A stretch of DNA of 64,000 nt, taken from the NCBI RefSeq assembly GCF_002906165.1, contig NZ_PPCN01000003.1, forward strand, positions 124,001 through 188,000, in the 5' to 3' direction. The notes beneath the pieces were generated by a model. It ran no database searches, was not told where the DNA came from, and worked only from the letters and a program-made list of their open reading frames with translations. Source of the DNA: Roseibium marinum. Its GTDB lineage: Bacteria; Pseudomonadota; Alphaproteobacteria; Rhizobiales; Stappiaceae. Both the position numbers and the translations under genes were made by a program. Positions 54,713 through 63,117 of the stretch are shown in pieces. Position 1 is the stretch's first letter. Every line of letters starts with the position of its first letter.

Positions 54713-54871
54713 AATGACTTTCTGATATCAATTTGAAGATGGCCGGATCGAACACGCTGGCGATACGCCTCTGGCGTGACGGCGTGGAGCGTTTCTTTTA
54801 ATCCGGAACTATTCAAATATCGGCGTTCGGAACCGCGGGCGGTCGACTTCAAACCATAGAAGGCTCATGCG

Positions 54872-55792
54872 ATGAATGCAGCTTTGAAGGGACTGGTTGC
54901 CGCGCTCGTGGCTTTCGCCATCTTTTCCAGCCACGACGCTGTCATCAAGTCGCTTGGCGGTTCCTATCCGGTGTTCCAGATCATCTTCTTTTCGATGCTG
55001 TTTGCCTTCGTGCCCATGTCGATGCTCATGCTGGCGGACAAGGCGGTCGACAACTTCCGCCCCCGCCATCCCTGGCTCGTTCTGCTGCGCTCCTGCCTGA
55101 CCATAGTGTCCATGTCCTGCGGTTTCTATGCCTTCACCGCGCTGCCGCTGGCCGAGGTCTATGGACTTCTTTTCACGATGCCTCTCCTGATCACGGCCTT
55201 TTCCGTGCCCCTGCTGGGGGAGACCGTGAGGGCGCAGCGGTGGGCTGCGGTTGTTGTCGGTCTGGTCGGCGTGCTGATCGTGCTCAGGCCCGGCATGGTT
55301 TCCATGTCGCTTGGGCACCTGGCCGCTCTGACGGCTGCCTGCGCCAATTCCCTGGCGACCATCCTGATCCGCAAGCTCGGGGGGCAGGAACGCTCCGCCG
55401 TACTCATCCTGTATCCGATGATATTGTCGATGATCGCGATGTCGCTGACCCTGCCGTTCGTCTATGTCCCGGTCGATCTGCCCGACCTCGGCCTGATGGC
55501 GACCATCGGTTTCCTTTCCGTGATCGCCCAGATCTTCATTATCGGCGCCTACCGCGCGGCGCCCGCCGCCGTCGTCGCACCGCTGCAATACAGCCAGATC
55601 CTTTGGGCGACTTTGTTCGGAGCGTTGTTTTTCGCCGAAATACCCGACATTTATGTCGCCGTCGGCTCCTCGATAATCATCGCTTCCGGCATCTTCGTCG
55701 TCTGGCGGGAAAGCCGGGAGAATGTCTCCATGCAGACACCGGTTCTCAAGACGGCCAACCCGCGCTTCGACACCGGTCCGCAACCGAAATGA
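54872..55792 (+). CDS. EamA/DMT-family transporter
   Basis: 306 residues with ten hydrophobic segments in two EamA repeats (first ends around residue 140, second begins GHLAALTAACANSLATILIR). Motifs such as PLLGETVRAQRWAAVVVGLVG and QYSQILWATLFGALFFAEIP are typical of drug/metabolite exporters of the RhaT/YdcZ class. Substrate unknown. Single gene, convergent with the ABC-2 permease gene. Confidence 0.9.
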   Translation: MNAALKGLVAALVAFAIFSSHDAVIKSLGGSYPVFQIIFFSMLFAFVPMSMLMLADKAVDNFRPRHPWLVLLRSCLTIVSMSCGFYAFTALPLAEVYGLLFTMPLLITAFSVPLLGETVRAQRWAAVVVGLVGVLIVLRPGMVSMSLGHLAALTAACANSLATILIRKLGGQERSAVLILYPMILSMIAMSLTLPFVYVPVDLPDLGLMATIGFLSVIAQIFIIGAYRAAPAAVVAPLQYSQILWATLFGALFFAEIPDIYVAVGSSIIIASGIFVVWRESRENVSMQTPVLKTANPRFDTGPQPK

Positions 55793-55819
55793 GCCTTGCG
55801 CCCGCCGGCCGGGGAAGTG

Positions 55820-56965
55820 TCAGTCCAGCCGCTTCTTGAACCTGAACGCGGCGACGGCCAGGCCGAGCACAAAGAAACCGCACATCCACAGGACGTCGCG
55901 GTACATGTCGAGAAGCCCCGCGTCGCGCAGCACGAAGCCGCGCACCATGCGCATGAAATGGGTCGCCGGAAGTGCTTCGGCGATATATTGGGCGATCACC
56001 GGCATGCCTTCGTAAGGGAACATGAAGCCGGACAGCAGGATCGACGGCACCAGCAGGAACACCGTCATTTGCGTTGCCTGCAACTGGGTCTGGGCAATGG
56101 TCGAGAGCACCAGCCCCAGCGACAGGCTTGCGCCGATGAACAGCAGCGTTCCTGCCAGAAGGTCGAACGGCCTGAAGCCCAGGGGAACATTGAACAAAAG
56201 ATAGCCGAGCCCCAGAATGATCGCGGTCTGCAGGAGGCCGATGAAGATATAGGGAATGATCTTGCCGATCATCAGTTCCATCGGCCGCACGGGGGTGTTG
56301 ATCAGCATTTCCATGTTGCCGCGCTCGCGCTCGCGCACGATGGCGGCGGAGGTGAACATGATCATGGTCATGGTTAGAATGATCCCCACCAGCCCGGGCA
56401 CGATGTTGACGGCCGTCCGCTGCTCCGGATTGAAGAACAGGGCCACCTCGAAGGTCGGTGTCGACCGGTTCGGCGCCTTTCGGAAAAGTTCGGCGAGCGG
56501 CATGTTGCGCAGGCCCTTGATCGCCCCGGCAATCATGGTGTCGGAACCGTCGACGATCCATTGCGCCACAGGGCGGCTGGTTTCCTCATCGGTCGAGGGA
56601 GGTGTCCCGAAACCCGTCGCGGGAGAGCGCACGATGCGCTGGGAAAGATCGTCGGGCAGGATGAAGGCGGCCCGAACGCGCGCGGACTTGATTGCCGCTT
56701 CCGCTTCTTCGACCGAGGTGTAGCGCTCCGTGACCTCGACCACCCGGGTGGCCTCGACCATCTGGATCAGGATCCGGCTGATGGCGGTCTGATCCTGGTC
56801 GACGACAGCGATCGGAATGTCGCGGATATTGGTATTGATGGCATAGCCGAACAGGATGAGCTGGATCAGCGGGATCATGATCACCATGCCGAAAGTCATC
56901 CGGTCGCGGCGGAGCTGCGCCAGTTCCTTGAAGAAGATCGCGGCAATCCGGGACAGCGGTCTCAT
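55820..56965 (-). CDS. ABC-2 type permease (YhhJ/YbhR-like)
   Basis: 381 residues: one N-terminal TM segment (about residues 27-45), a large periplasmic domain (about 50-180), then five C-terminal TM segments from GLVGIILTMTMIMFTSAAIV. RERERGNMEMLINTPVRPME is the ABC-2 coupling motif. It begins within the ATPase stop (4-base overlap). With the ATPase and the periplasmic adaptor it forms a YbhGFSR/YhiI-YhhJ-type exporter, presumably for drugs or lipophilic compounds. Confidence 0.92.
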   Translation of the reverse strand: MRPLSRIAAIFFKELAQLRRDRMTFGMVIMIPLIQLILFGYAINTNIRDIPIAVVDQDQTAISRILIQMVEATRVVEVTERYTSVEEAEAAIKSARVRAAFILPDDLSQRIVRSPATGFGTPPSTDEETSRPVAQWIVDGSDTMIAGAIKGLRNMPLAELFRKAPNRSTPTFEVALFFNPEQRTAVNIVPGLVGIILTMTMIMFTSAAIVRERERGNMEMLINTPVRPMELMIGKIIPYIFIGLLQTAIILGLGYLLFNVPLGFRPFDLLAGTLLFIGASLSLGLVLSTIAQTQLQATQMTVFLLVPSILLSGFMFPYEGMPVIAQYIAEALPATHFMRMVRGFVLRDAGLLDMYRDVLWMCGFFVLGLAVAAFRFKKRLD

Positions 56966-57888
56966 TGGCGGCCTTCTCCCGTGGCCGTGACGAAAACGTC
57001 TTCCAGGTTGGGCCGGACCCTTTCGATCAGGCTGGCGCCGCCGGTCGCTGCCTTGGCCTTCAGGAAGCCTTCCGGATCGGCGATGTCGTCCTTGACGAGC
57101 ACCCGCAGACGCGCGCCCAACTGGGCGGCCGCCACGATGCCCTCGGCACCCAGAAGCTCCCGGCGGATATCGCGCAGGTTCGGCCCTTCGATTTCAACCA
57201 CATTGGCGCCCATGGCGGCCATCAGGTCCTTGGGCGCGCCGTCGGCGCGCTTTTGTCCCGCTTCCATGATCGCGATCCTGTGGCAACGCTCGGCCTCGTC
57301 CATGAAATGGGTGGTGACGACAATCGAGGTTCCCCCCTCGACGAGATCGAAAAGCTGTTCCCAGAAATGGCGGCGCGATTCCGGGTCCACTGCCGAGGTC
57401 GGCTCATCCAGGAACAGCAACTGCGGTTCGTGCAGGACGGCGGCCGCAAGGGCCAGTCGCTGGCGCTGGCCACCGCTCATCTTGCCGGCGAAACGGTCCT
57501 TGAGATCGGTCAGTTCATAGCGCTCCATCACCTCGCCGATCCGCTGTTTCCGCTTCTTGCCGGAAAGCCCGTAGATCGTCGCCATGAAACGGAGGTTTTC
57601 CAGCACCGTCAGATCGCCGTAGAGCGAGAAGGTCTGGGTCATGTAGCCGATCTTGTATTTCAGCGTTTCCGCGTCCTTTGGCACGGAGAGGCCGAGAACC
57701 TCGACCTTGCCCTCGGTCGGGGTCAAAAGACCGGTCAGCATGCGCATCGCGGTGGTCTTGCCGCTGCCGTTGGGGCCGAGGAAACCGTAGATCATGCCGC
57801 GCTCGATGGTCAGGTCGAGACCGTCTACAGCACTGAAGTCCTTGAATTTCTTGACGAGACCTTCAGCCCGGACGACGATTTCCGGCAT
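56962..57888 (-). CDS. ABC transporter ATPase (YbhF/CcmA type)
   Basis: 308 residues from the ATG at 57888; a GTG at 57900, overlapping the adaptor stop, is an alternative. Walker A GPNGSGKTTAMRMLTG, signature MSGGQRQRLALAAAV, Walker B LLFLDEPTSAVDPESR, and H-loop VTTHFMDEA are intact. It has a single nucleotide-binding domain, so it must dimerise to drive the permease. Middle gene of the adaptor-ATPase-permease operon. Confidence 0.93.
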   Translation of the reverse strand: MPEIVVRAEGLVKKFKDFSAVDGLDLTIERGMIYGFLGPNGSGKTTAMRMLTGLLTPTEGKVEVLGLSVPKDAETLKYKIGYMTQTFSLYGDLTVLENLRFMATIYGLSGKKRKQRIGEVMERYELTDLKDRFAGKMSGGQRQRLALAAAVLHEPQLLFLDEPTSAVDPESRRHFWEQLFDLVEGGTSIVVTTHFMDEAERCHRIAIMEAGQKRADGAPKDLMAAMGANVVEIEGPNLRDIRRELLGAEGIVAAAQLGARLRVLVKDDIADPEGFLKAKAATGGASLIERVRPNLEDVFVTATGEGRQ

Positions 57889-57896
57889 CTCCGCAC

Positions 57897-58853
57897 TCAC
57901 GGCAGCAGAACCTGTGCCGGTACGCCGTTCGGCAGATCCGAGGCGCTGTCGGGCAGCAGAACCTCGGCGACATACATCAGCCGGGCGCGTTCGGTCTGGT
58001 TGAGCGCGTAGTAGGGCGTGAAGGAAGGCTCGGAACTGATCCAGCGGACGGAGCCTTCGATGGGCTCGTCCAGGCCATCGACACGCACCTGCAGCCTGTC
58101 GCCTTCCTTGACCTTCACACGATAGGGCTCGGGCACATAAACGCGCGCATAGGGCGCTGTGCCCGCAAGCAGGACCGCCACCGGGCTGCCCAGGGTCACC
58201 CGTTCGCCGAGATTCCACGGCAGATTGTCGAGCATCCCGTCGCGCGATGCGGTGATCGTCAGCTCGGCCAGGATCGTCTCCTGTGTCTGACGACTGGCTT
58301 CCGCCGCGGCGAGTTCCGCCCTGGCGATGTCGAGGTCCTCCGGCCGCGTGCCGGCGATCAATTCCTTCAGCTGCTCCTCGGCGCTTTGCAGCGTGGCTTC
58401 CGCGGCGTCGCGGGTGGCGCGGGCGCTGTCGAGCTGGGCCTGACTGGTGGTGCCGCGCCCGGTCAGGTCCTTGACCCGGTCGAAGGTGCTTTGCGCGTCA
58501 AGCAACCCCGCCCTGGCGCCGGCGACATCCGCCCGGGCCTTGGCGATCACTTCTATGCGGGCGCCGTTCTCCAGCTTTGCAAGATTGGCCTTCGCCTTCT
58601 GCACTTCCGCGCGGGCCTGATTGACGATGGCCTGCTGCTCCGCCGGATCGAGCCGGGCCAGAACGGTTCCCTTTTTGACGAAGGTTCCCTGGGCGACGGG
58701 CAGGTCGATCAGAACCTGGTTCGCGGTCGCCGTCAGCGCCACCCGGTCCCGCTCCAGCGTGCCCAGCGCGACGTTGCCGTCTTCGCCATTGCACGCCGCC
58801 AGCAAGAAGCAGATGGAAACGGCGAGGGCAGGGCGCAAAAGGAGTGACGGCAT
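57897..58853 (-). CDS. HlyD-family membrane-fusion adaptor lipoprotein
   Basis: 318 residues. The signal peptide ends in a lipobox (LLAAC, Cys21), predicting a lipoprotein. An N-terminal biotinyl-lipoyl half (VLIDLPVAQGTFVKKGTVLA) is followed by a long coiled coil (about residues 75-185, rich in Ala, Glu, Lys) and the returning lipoyl half and beta-barrel (DGMLDNLPWNLGERVTLGSP). It would link the ABC-2 exporter to an outer-membrane channel. First gene of the operon. Confidence 0.92.
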   Translation of the reverse strand: MPSLLLRPALAVSICFLLAACNGEDGNVALGTLERDRVALTATANQVLIDLPVAQGTFVKKGTVLARLDPAEQQAIVNQARAEVQKAKANLAKLENGARIEVIAKARADVAGARAGLLDAQSTFDRVKDLTGRGTTSQAQLDSARATRDAAEATLQSAEEQLKELIAGTRPEDLDIARAELAAAEASRQTQETILAELTITASRDGMLDNLPWNLGERVTLGSPVAVLLAGTAPYARVYVPEPYRVKVKEGDRLQVRVDGLDEPIEGSVRWISSEPSFTPYYALNQTERARLMYVAEVLLPDSASDLPNGVPAQVLLP

Positions 58854-59053
58854 GAAGACCTCCCTGAGGGCTGGCGCGTTGGCGGGAGCAAAAGAGTCGC
58901 ACCGACTTTAGCGTGCCTGAGGAGCCTGCACCATGTCTGAAAATGCAAAAGGCGGGGGGAGAAAACAGAGCAGGGTCATGCCAGGGCTTGCCCAGCCATC
59001 AACGCCCTGCAACTGACATGCGCGGCATTCGATTTTTCAGGGTAGCCACGCGT

Positions 59054-59080
59054 GCATTGCAGGGTCACGCCCTGCAATGC
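59054..59080. promoter_or_regulatory. Perfect inverted repeat in the 58.9-59.2 kb gap
   Basis: GCATTGCAGGG and CCCTGCAATGC, perfect 11-base arms with a 5-base loop. A partial copy (GCCCTGCAA) occurs 65 bases earlier at 59004. It lies downstream of the ParA-like gene (minus strand) and upstream of the exporter operon, so it may act as the terminator of the former, although no T-run follows. Confidence 0.6.
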
Positions 59081-59165
59081 TGTAAATGTCTGAAACGTGT
59101 CAGATCCGCGATCTCGTGCCGGCTATTCACCGGACGGCGGATAAGAAGAACGGTCTTGAGCGTCC

Positions 59166-59870
59166 TCAGCTGGCGCGCTTGAAGACGTTGTACCAGCGCT
59201 TCTGCGGCACCGCGATTGCCCGCTCCAGCAGCTCGGCGGTGTAAAGCGAGGCGTTTTCCTTCGCCTTGGCGACACCGGACACTTGCGAGGGGTTGAGATT
59301 CGACAGGCCGCCGCCGAATTCGAACAGATCGCGGAAAGCCGCGCGTTCGACGATCGGTGTCATCAGCACATCGATATTCTGGGCGCACAGGAAGTCCTGC
59401 ACGGCTTTCATCGCCCGCGTCGTCACGGCGGCATTGGTGCGGGTAAGAACCACGCAATGCTTGATGTCGTGGCGAACGATTTTTTCCAGTTTCTTGATCA
59501 ATGAGAGGATCTTGGCACCGCCGCGGGCGTCCATGGACGAGCCCTGGATCGGCACCACCACCAGGTCGGAAACCGAAAGCGCGTTGGCGACGATCAGGTT
59601 TTCGGTGCCCTCCAGATCGACGATGACGTAGTCGGAGTGCGTGGCGGCAAAGGTGATCTGCTCGGTGATCGAAGCCGGGGAGATCTGGTTGACCACCGAG
59701 ATGCCCGGGCATTTCAGGGGCAGCTCGTGCCACCTGGAGATCCATTTCTGCGGATCGGCGTCGAAAATGGTCACGCGCTTTCCCCGGGCCGCGACTTCTG
59801 TCGCCAGCAGCAATGCGGCCGTGGTTTTTCCGGCGCCGCCCTTTGCGTTTGCGAAGGAAATGACTGGCAT
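59166..59870 (-). CDS. Orphan ParA-like ATPase
   Basis: 234 residues from the ATG at 59870 (CAGGAG upstream). Deviant Walker A NAKGGAGKTTAALLLATEVA, DADPQKWISRW, YVIVDLEGTENL and VVVPIQGSSMDARGG define a ParA/Soj-type P-loop protein. No parB, parS-like sites or replication genes are adjacent, so it is not evidently part of a partition locus. Similar orphan ParA proteins position protein complexes or are plasmid relics; the sequence does not decide. Confidence 0.88.
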   Translation of the reverse strand: MPVISFANAKGGAGKTTAALLLATEVAARGKRVTIFDADPQKWISRWHELPLKCPGISVVNQISPASITEQITFAATHSDYVIVDLEGTENLIVANALSVSDLVVVPIQGSSMDARGGAKILSLIKKLEKIVRHDIKHCVVLTRTNAAVTTRAMKAVQDFLCAQNIDVLMTPIVERAAFRDLFEFGGGLSNLNPSQVSGVAKAKENASLYTAELLERAIAVPQKRWYNVFKRAS

Positions 59871-60296
59871 TTTGGTTCTCCTGAACTTGCCGAGCATCGT
59901 CTTGCGATCTGATCAGTATCGGACCTGTCTGACTGGCAGTCTTGGAAGTTTATGGTTACCAAATCCTTAAATTGGCATATTGAGGATCGCATATTCAGAA
60001 AGTCTTAGGATTTTCGGCAAATACGGCGCAATACCCTGGCGATAAATCGCGAGGTTCGGCGGTTGGCGATTGATCTTGTTCATGTTTATGAAGTCGGGAC
60101 TTTCGAAGAAATGCCGCCTGAATGGTCTGGAATTGAATCGGCGGGCGTGGCCTCCGGTGCCGGCGCCCGAAGTCTTTGCCGGTAACAGAATGTGCGTGGA
60201 TTACACCCCGGCTTCCGATTGCATGAACAAGGGACGCCGCGTACCCTAAGGCCGAACAGGATCGATCCCGTGATTTGCTTCGACAAAGGATGTTTC
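59871..60296. other. 426-base divergent gap
   Basis: Between the ParA-like gene (leftward) and the secreted hydrolase gene (rightward). AT-rich from 59930 to 60020, probably the ParA promoter region. Frames upstream of the hydrolase start are open but read through sequence without family resemblance. Confidence 0.4.
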
Positions 60297-61205
60297 ATGT
60301 CGCACCGGTTTCCGGTTGCCCGCCCCGTCCGTCTCGCCCGGAACCTTCTGCTGGCAGCCGCGGTCCTGCTTGCCGGAGCCCTTGGGCCAGCCGGGGCCGA
60401 AACCCTGAAGCCCTACAAGGACAGGCTGTTCCGCTACAAGAAGGTGACCGAAAGCCTCTATGACGGCGCCTTCATCGTCGTGGAATATTCCAAGCAGCGC
60501 GACCTGCGTGACCGGGACGAGGTCGACGAGCGCAAGGTGTTCGGCAACTACGTCTCCTATCATCCCAAGCGCGGCCGGGGCAGCGCCGAGCTGAACGCCA
60601 ACGGGCGGACGGTAAGCTATATGGGCAGCGGCAAGTGGAAGGGCGGGGCGAATACCATCGTCATCTACGTGCATGGCCAGGGCGGCAACCGCTTCCAGGG
60701 CATGAACGATGTCTCCTTCGGCGGAAATTTCAACCGGATCCAGAACCTGATGGCCCGCAACGGCGGCGCCTATCTGACCGTCGACGTCAAGGACTTCGAC
60801 GGCCGGGGCACGGGCGATGTGGCCGCGCTGATCCAGCACCAGAAACAGCTGTCGCCCCGGGCTAAGGTCGTGGTCGCCTGCGGCTCCATGGGCGGCATCA
60901 TCTGCTGGAACCTGCTGAAGAACGGCAATACCGCCCGGATGCTGAACGGCGTCCTGCTGCTCGGCTCTCCAAAGGATCCGGGGTTCCTCTCCTCCGGGGC
61001 GCTTTCGCGCAACGTGCCGATCTATATGGGCTACGGCACCCTGGACAGCGTCTATAATTGGGAAACCCAGGCGAATTTCTTCAAGCAGATAAAGTCCGCC
61101 GCACCGAACTACCCGATCTGGTTCACCCTCTTCGACACCGGCACCCACGGCACCCCCATCCGCATGACCGACTGGCGGCTGGTGCTCAACTGGATGCTGG
61201 GGTGA
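60297..61205 (+). CDS. Secreted alpha/beta-hydrolase-like protein
   Basis: 302 residues from the ATG at 60297 (AAAGGA upstream). Signal peptide of about 33 residues ends at GPAGAE. Hydrolase-fold signs: oxyanion segment YVHGQGGNRF near residue 120, nucleophile elbow CGSMGG (Ser about 200) and a C-terminal THGTP His. The Ser-Asp-His order fits, but the family is not recognised. An unusual early part (YSKQRDLRDRDEVDERKVFG) precedes the fold. Predicted periplasmic esterase or lipase-like enzyme; substrate unknown. Confidence 0.8.
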   Translation: MSHRFPVARPVRLARNLLLAAAVLLAGALGPAGAETLKPYKDRLFRYKKVTESLYDGAFIVVEYSKQRDLRDRDEVDERKVFGNYVSYHPKRGRGSAELNANGRTVSYMGSGKWKGGANTIVIYVHGQGGNRFQGMNDVSFGGNFNRIQNLMARNGGAYLTVDVKDFDGRGTGDVAALIQHQKQLSPRAKVVVACGSMGGIICWNLLKNGNTARMLNGVLLLGSPKDPGFLSSGALSRNVPIYMGYGTLDSVYNWETQANFFKQIKSAAPNYPIWFTLFDTGTHGTPIRMTDWRLVLNWMLG

Positions 61206-61243
61206 GTTCCTGAGCAGCTTTGCACCACACTGCGCTGTCCCGG

Positions 61244-61274
61244 CCTTGAGCCGGAACCTGCCTTCGGCTCAAGG
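61244..61274. terminator. Bidirectional hairpin between converging genes
   Basis: CCTTGAGCCG and CGGCTCAAGG, perfect 10-base arms with an 11-base loop, lie between the hydrolase (rightward) and LysR (leftward) stops, 39 bases from each. No T-run on either side. Confidence 0.6.
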
Positions 61275-61312
61275 CTGTTCGTTGAGGGTCCAGTGATCCG
61301 GAGGAGGACGGG

Positions 61313-62224
61313 TTATCGAGCGCGTCTCTCCGGTCTCACCCGCAACAACCCCTCCGCCAGATGATCGAACACGGTCCTGATCCGCCGGCTGGTGTGCAGT
61401 TCCCGGTGGGTTACCAGCCAGATCGGGAAAGTGATCGGGTCGACATCCTCGAAGGCGGGTACGATGCCGGGAAACCGCGCGGCGATCTCGTCGGCCATGA
61501 TGGACAGACCGAAGCCCTGTCGCACCAATTCCCAGGCGACCACGCCATTGGGGGAACTCAGCCGGATATTGGCCTCGCTGACATCAAGGCCGAAGGCCCG
61601 CAGGTAAACAACCAGTTCCTCGTTGTTGTCGAAGCCGATGAAATCCAGTGTCGGGGCGTCGGCTCTGGTGAGCTTCCGGCCGTGGCCTTCCACAAATGAG
61701 CGGGCGCCGAAGATACGGGCGGGGGCCTCGCGTATCTTGCGGGCGTAAAGGTCCGGATGGTCCGGTTGAACGTGGCGGACCGCGATGTCCGCCTCGCGCC
61801 GGCGCAGATCGCTGAGACTGTTGGTGCACAGGAGCCTGATCTCCACGCCGGGCGCCTTCTGGCGCAGTTCGGCCAGGATATCGGGAAGCACGTGCGCGGC
61901 CATGAGATCGGTTGCCGAAATCGTCACCAGCCCCTCGATCTGCTGCGACTGGCCGGAGGCGGATAGCGAAACCCGGCTGGCCGCATCGCCCATGGTGCGC
62001 ACGTGCTCGACCAGTTCCAGGCCGGCTTCGGTCAGCACAAGCGATTTGGCGACCCGCTCGAACAGCGTCACGCCAAGCGCTTGCTCCAGCGCGGCGACCT
62101 GTCGGCTGAGGGTCGGCTGGGTCAGTCCGAGCGCGCGGGCCGCCGCCGACAGCGTTCCCTCTTCAGCGGTCACGAGAAAGGCGCGGGCCTGATTCCAGTC
62201 GAAGGTGATACTCTGCCAATTCAT
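61313..62224 (-). CDS. LysR-type transcriptional regulator
   Basis: 303 residues. HTH TLSAAARALGLTQPTLSRQV at residues 24-43, then a full effector-binding domain (VTISATDLMAAHVLPDILAE, RLLCTNSLSDLRRREADIAV). Divergent from the methyltransferase gene across 94 bases, so it likely controls it and itself. Effector unknown. Confidence 0.93.
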   Translation of the reverse strand: MNWQSITFDWNQARAFLVTAEEGTLSAAARALGLTQPTLSRQVAALEQALGVTLFERVAKSLVLTEAGLELVEHVRTMGDAASRVSLSASGQSQQIEGLVTISATDLMAAHVLPDILAELRQKAPGVEIRLLCTNSLSDLRRREADIAVRHVQPDHPDLYARKIREAPARIFGARSFVEGHGRKLTRADAPTLDFIGFDNNEELVVYLRAFGLDVSEANIRLSSPNGVVAWELVRQGFGLSIMADEIAARFPGIVPAFEDVDPITFPIWLVTHRELHTSRRIRTVFDHLAEGLLRVRPERRAR

Positions 62225-62318
62225 GCGTATATGTATATCACTCAGGCAAATTTCCGCAATTTACCTTCGAAAAACGTATCGATATGAAGTGCCATCAGCT
62301 TTTGATCTGCAGGACACA

Positions 62319-62966
62319 ATGAACAAAAACGCAAAATTCTGGACCCGGCTATCCCGCAAATATGCCAGCCACCCGATCAAGGATCAGGCGGCCTATGAAA
62401 AGACGCTTGCCCGCACCGTCGAACATCTCGGTCCCGAAGATGCGGTTCTGGAACTGGGATGCGGCACGGGAACCACCGCCATGCGTCTGGCCGGCAAGGT
62501 CAGATCCTACCTGGCAACCGATTTCGCCGGCGGCATGATCGAGATTGCCGAGGAAAGACTGGCCGATGAACGCCGGCAGGAAACAGCGCATGAAGGTCTG
62601 GGGTTTCTCGTGGCCGACGCTTTCGACGCGCGGGTCGCGCCGACAGGCGGGCACGCAGGCTATGATGCCGTGCTGGCCTACAACTTCTTCCATCTCGTCG
62701 ATGAGCCGGAGGAATTGCTGGCCCGGGTCCGGTCCCTGCTCAAACCCGGCGGGCTTTATATTTCCAAGACCGTTTGCCTGAAGGACCGGGCCTGGCTGTT
62801 CGCCCCGCTCATCGGCTTCATGCGGCTGATCGGCAAGGCGCCTTACGTCAACCTGCTGTCGATCCGGTCTCTGGAAGAGACGATCCGGCAGGCCGGGTTC
62901 GAAATCATCGAGACGGGCAATTACCCGGAGCCGCGCAGCCGGTTCGTGGTGGCCCGGAAACTGTGA
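62319..62966 (+). CDS. Class I SAM-dependent methyltransferase
   Basis: 215 residues from the ATG at 62319 with AGGACAC upstream; longer upstream frame reads through the divergent promoter. SAM motif I is AVLELGCGTGTTAMRLAG, followed by YLATDFAGGMIEIAEERL, LVADAFDA, and ILE-type motif LLKPGGLYISKTVCLKD. The N-terminus (FWTRLSRKYASHPIKDQAAY) is of the type seen in small-molecule or lipid methyltransferases with UbiE/COQ5-like similarity. Substrate unknown; regulated presumably by the divergent LysR protein. Confidence 0.9.
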   Translation: MNKNAKFWTRLSRKYASHPIKDQAAYEKTLARTVEHLGPEDAVLELGCGTGTTAMRLAGKVRSYLATDFAGGMIEIAEERLADERRQETAHEGLGFLVADAFDARVAPTGGHAGYDAVLAYNFFHLVDEPEELLARVRSLLKPGGLYISKTVCLKDRAWLFAPLIGFMRLIGKAPYVNLLSIRSLEETIRQAGFEIIETGNYPEPRSRFVVARKL

Positions 62967-62974
62967 TCGGCTGA

Positions 62975-62997
62975 CCGCCGCCGGTTTACGGCGGCGG
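62975..62997 (+). terminator. Hairpin after the methyltransferase gene
   Basis: CCGCCGCCG and CGGCGGCGG, perfect 9-base arms with a 5-base loop, begin nine bases after the stop codon. No T-run follows. Confidence 0.6.
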
Positions 62998-63117
62998 CCT
63001 TGCTTGCGGGCTGGTGCCCAAGCCGATTGAAATGACCTGAATGGGGCGCTTGTTGCATCGCAGGACGGATGCTACGAATGCGGCACCTTCCGCTGTCATG
63101 TCTCCGAAAGCCTGTGC

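Noticed and set aside
57889-58218. N-terminal extension of the exporter ATPase into the adaptor gene
   Set aside because: The extension overlaps the HlyD-family gene in another frame and has no similarity to ATPases; start placed at 57888.
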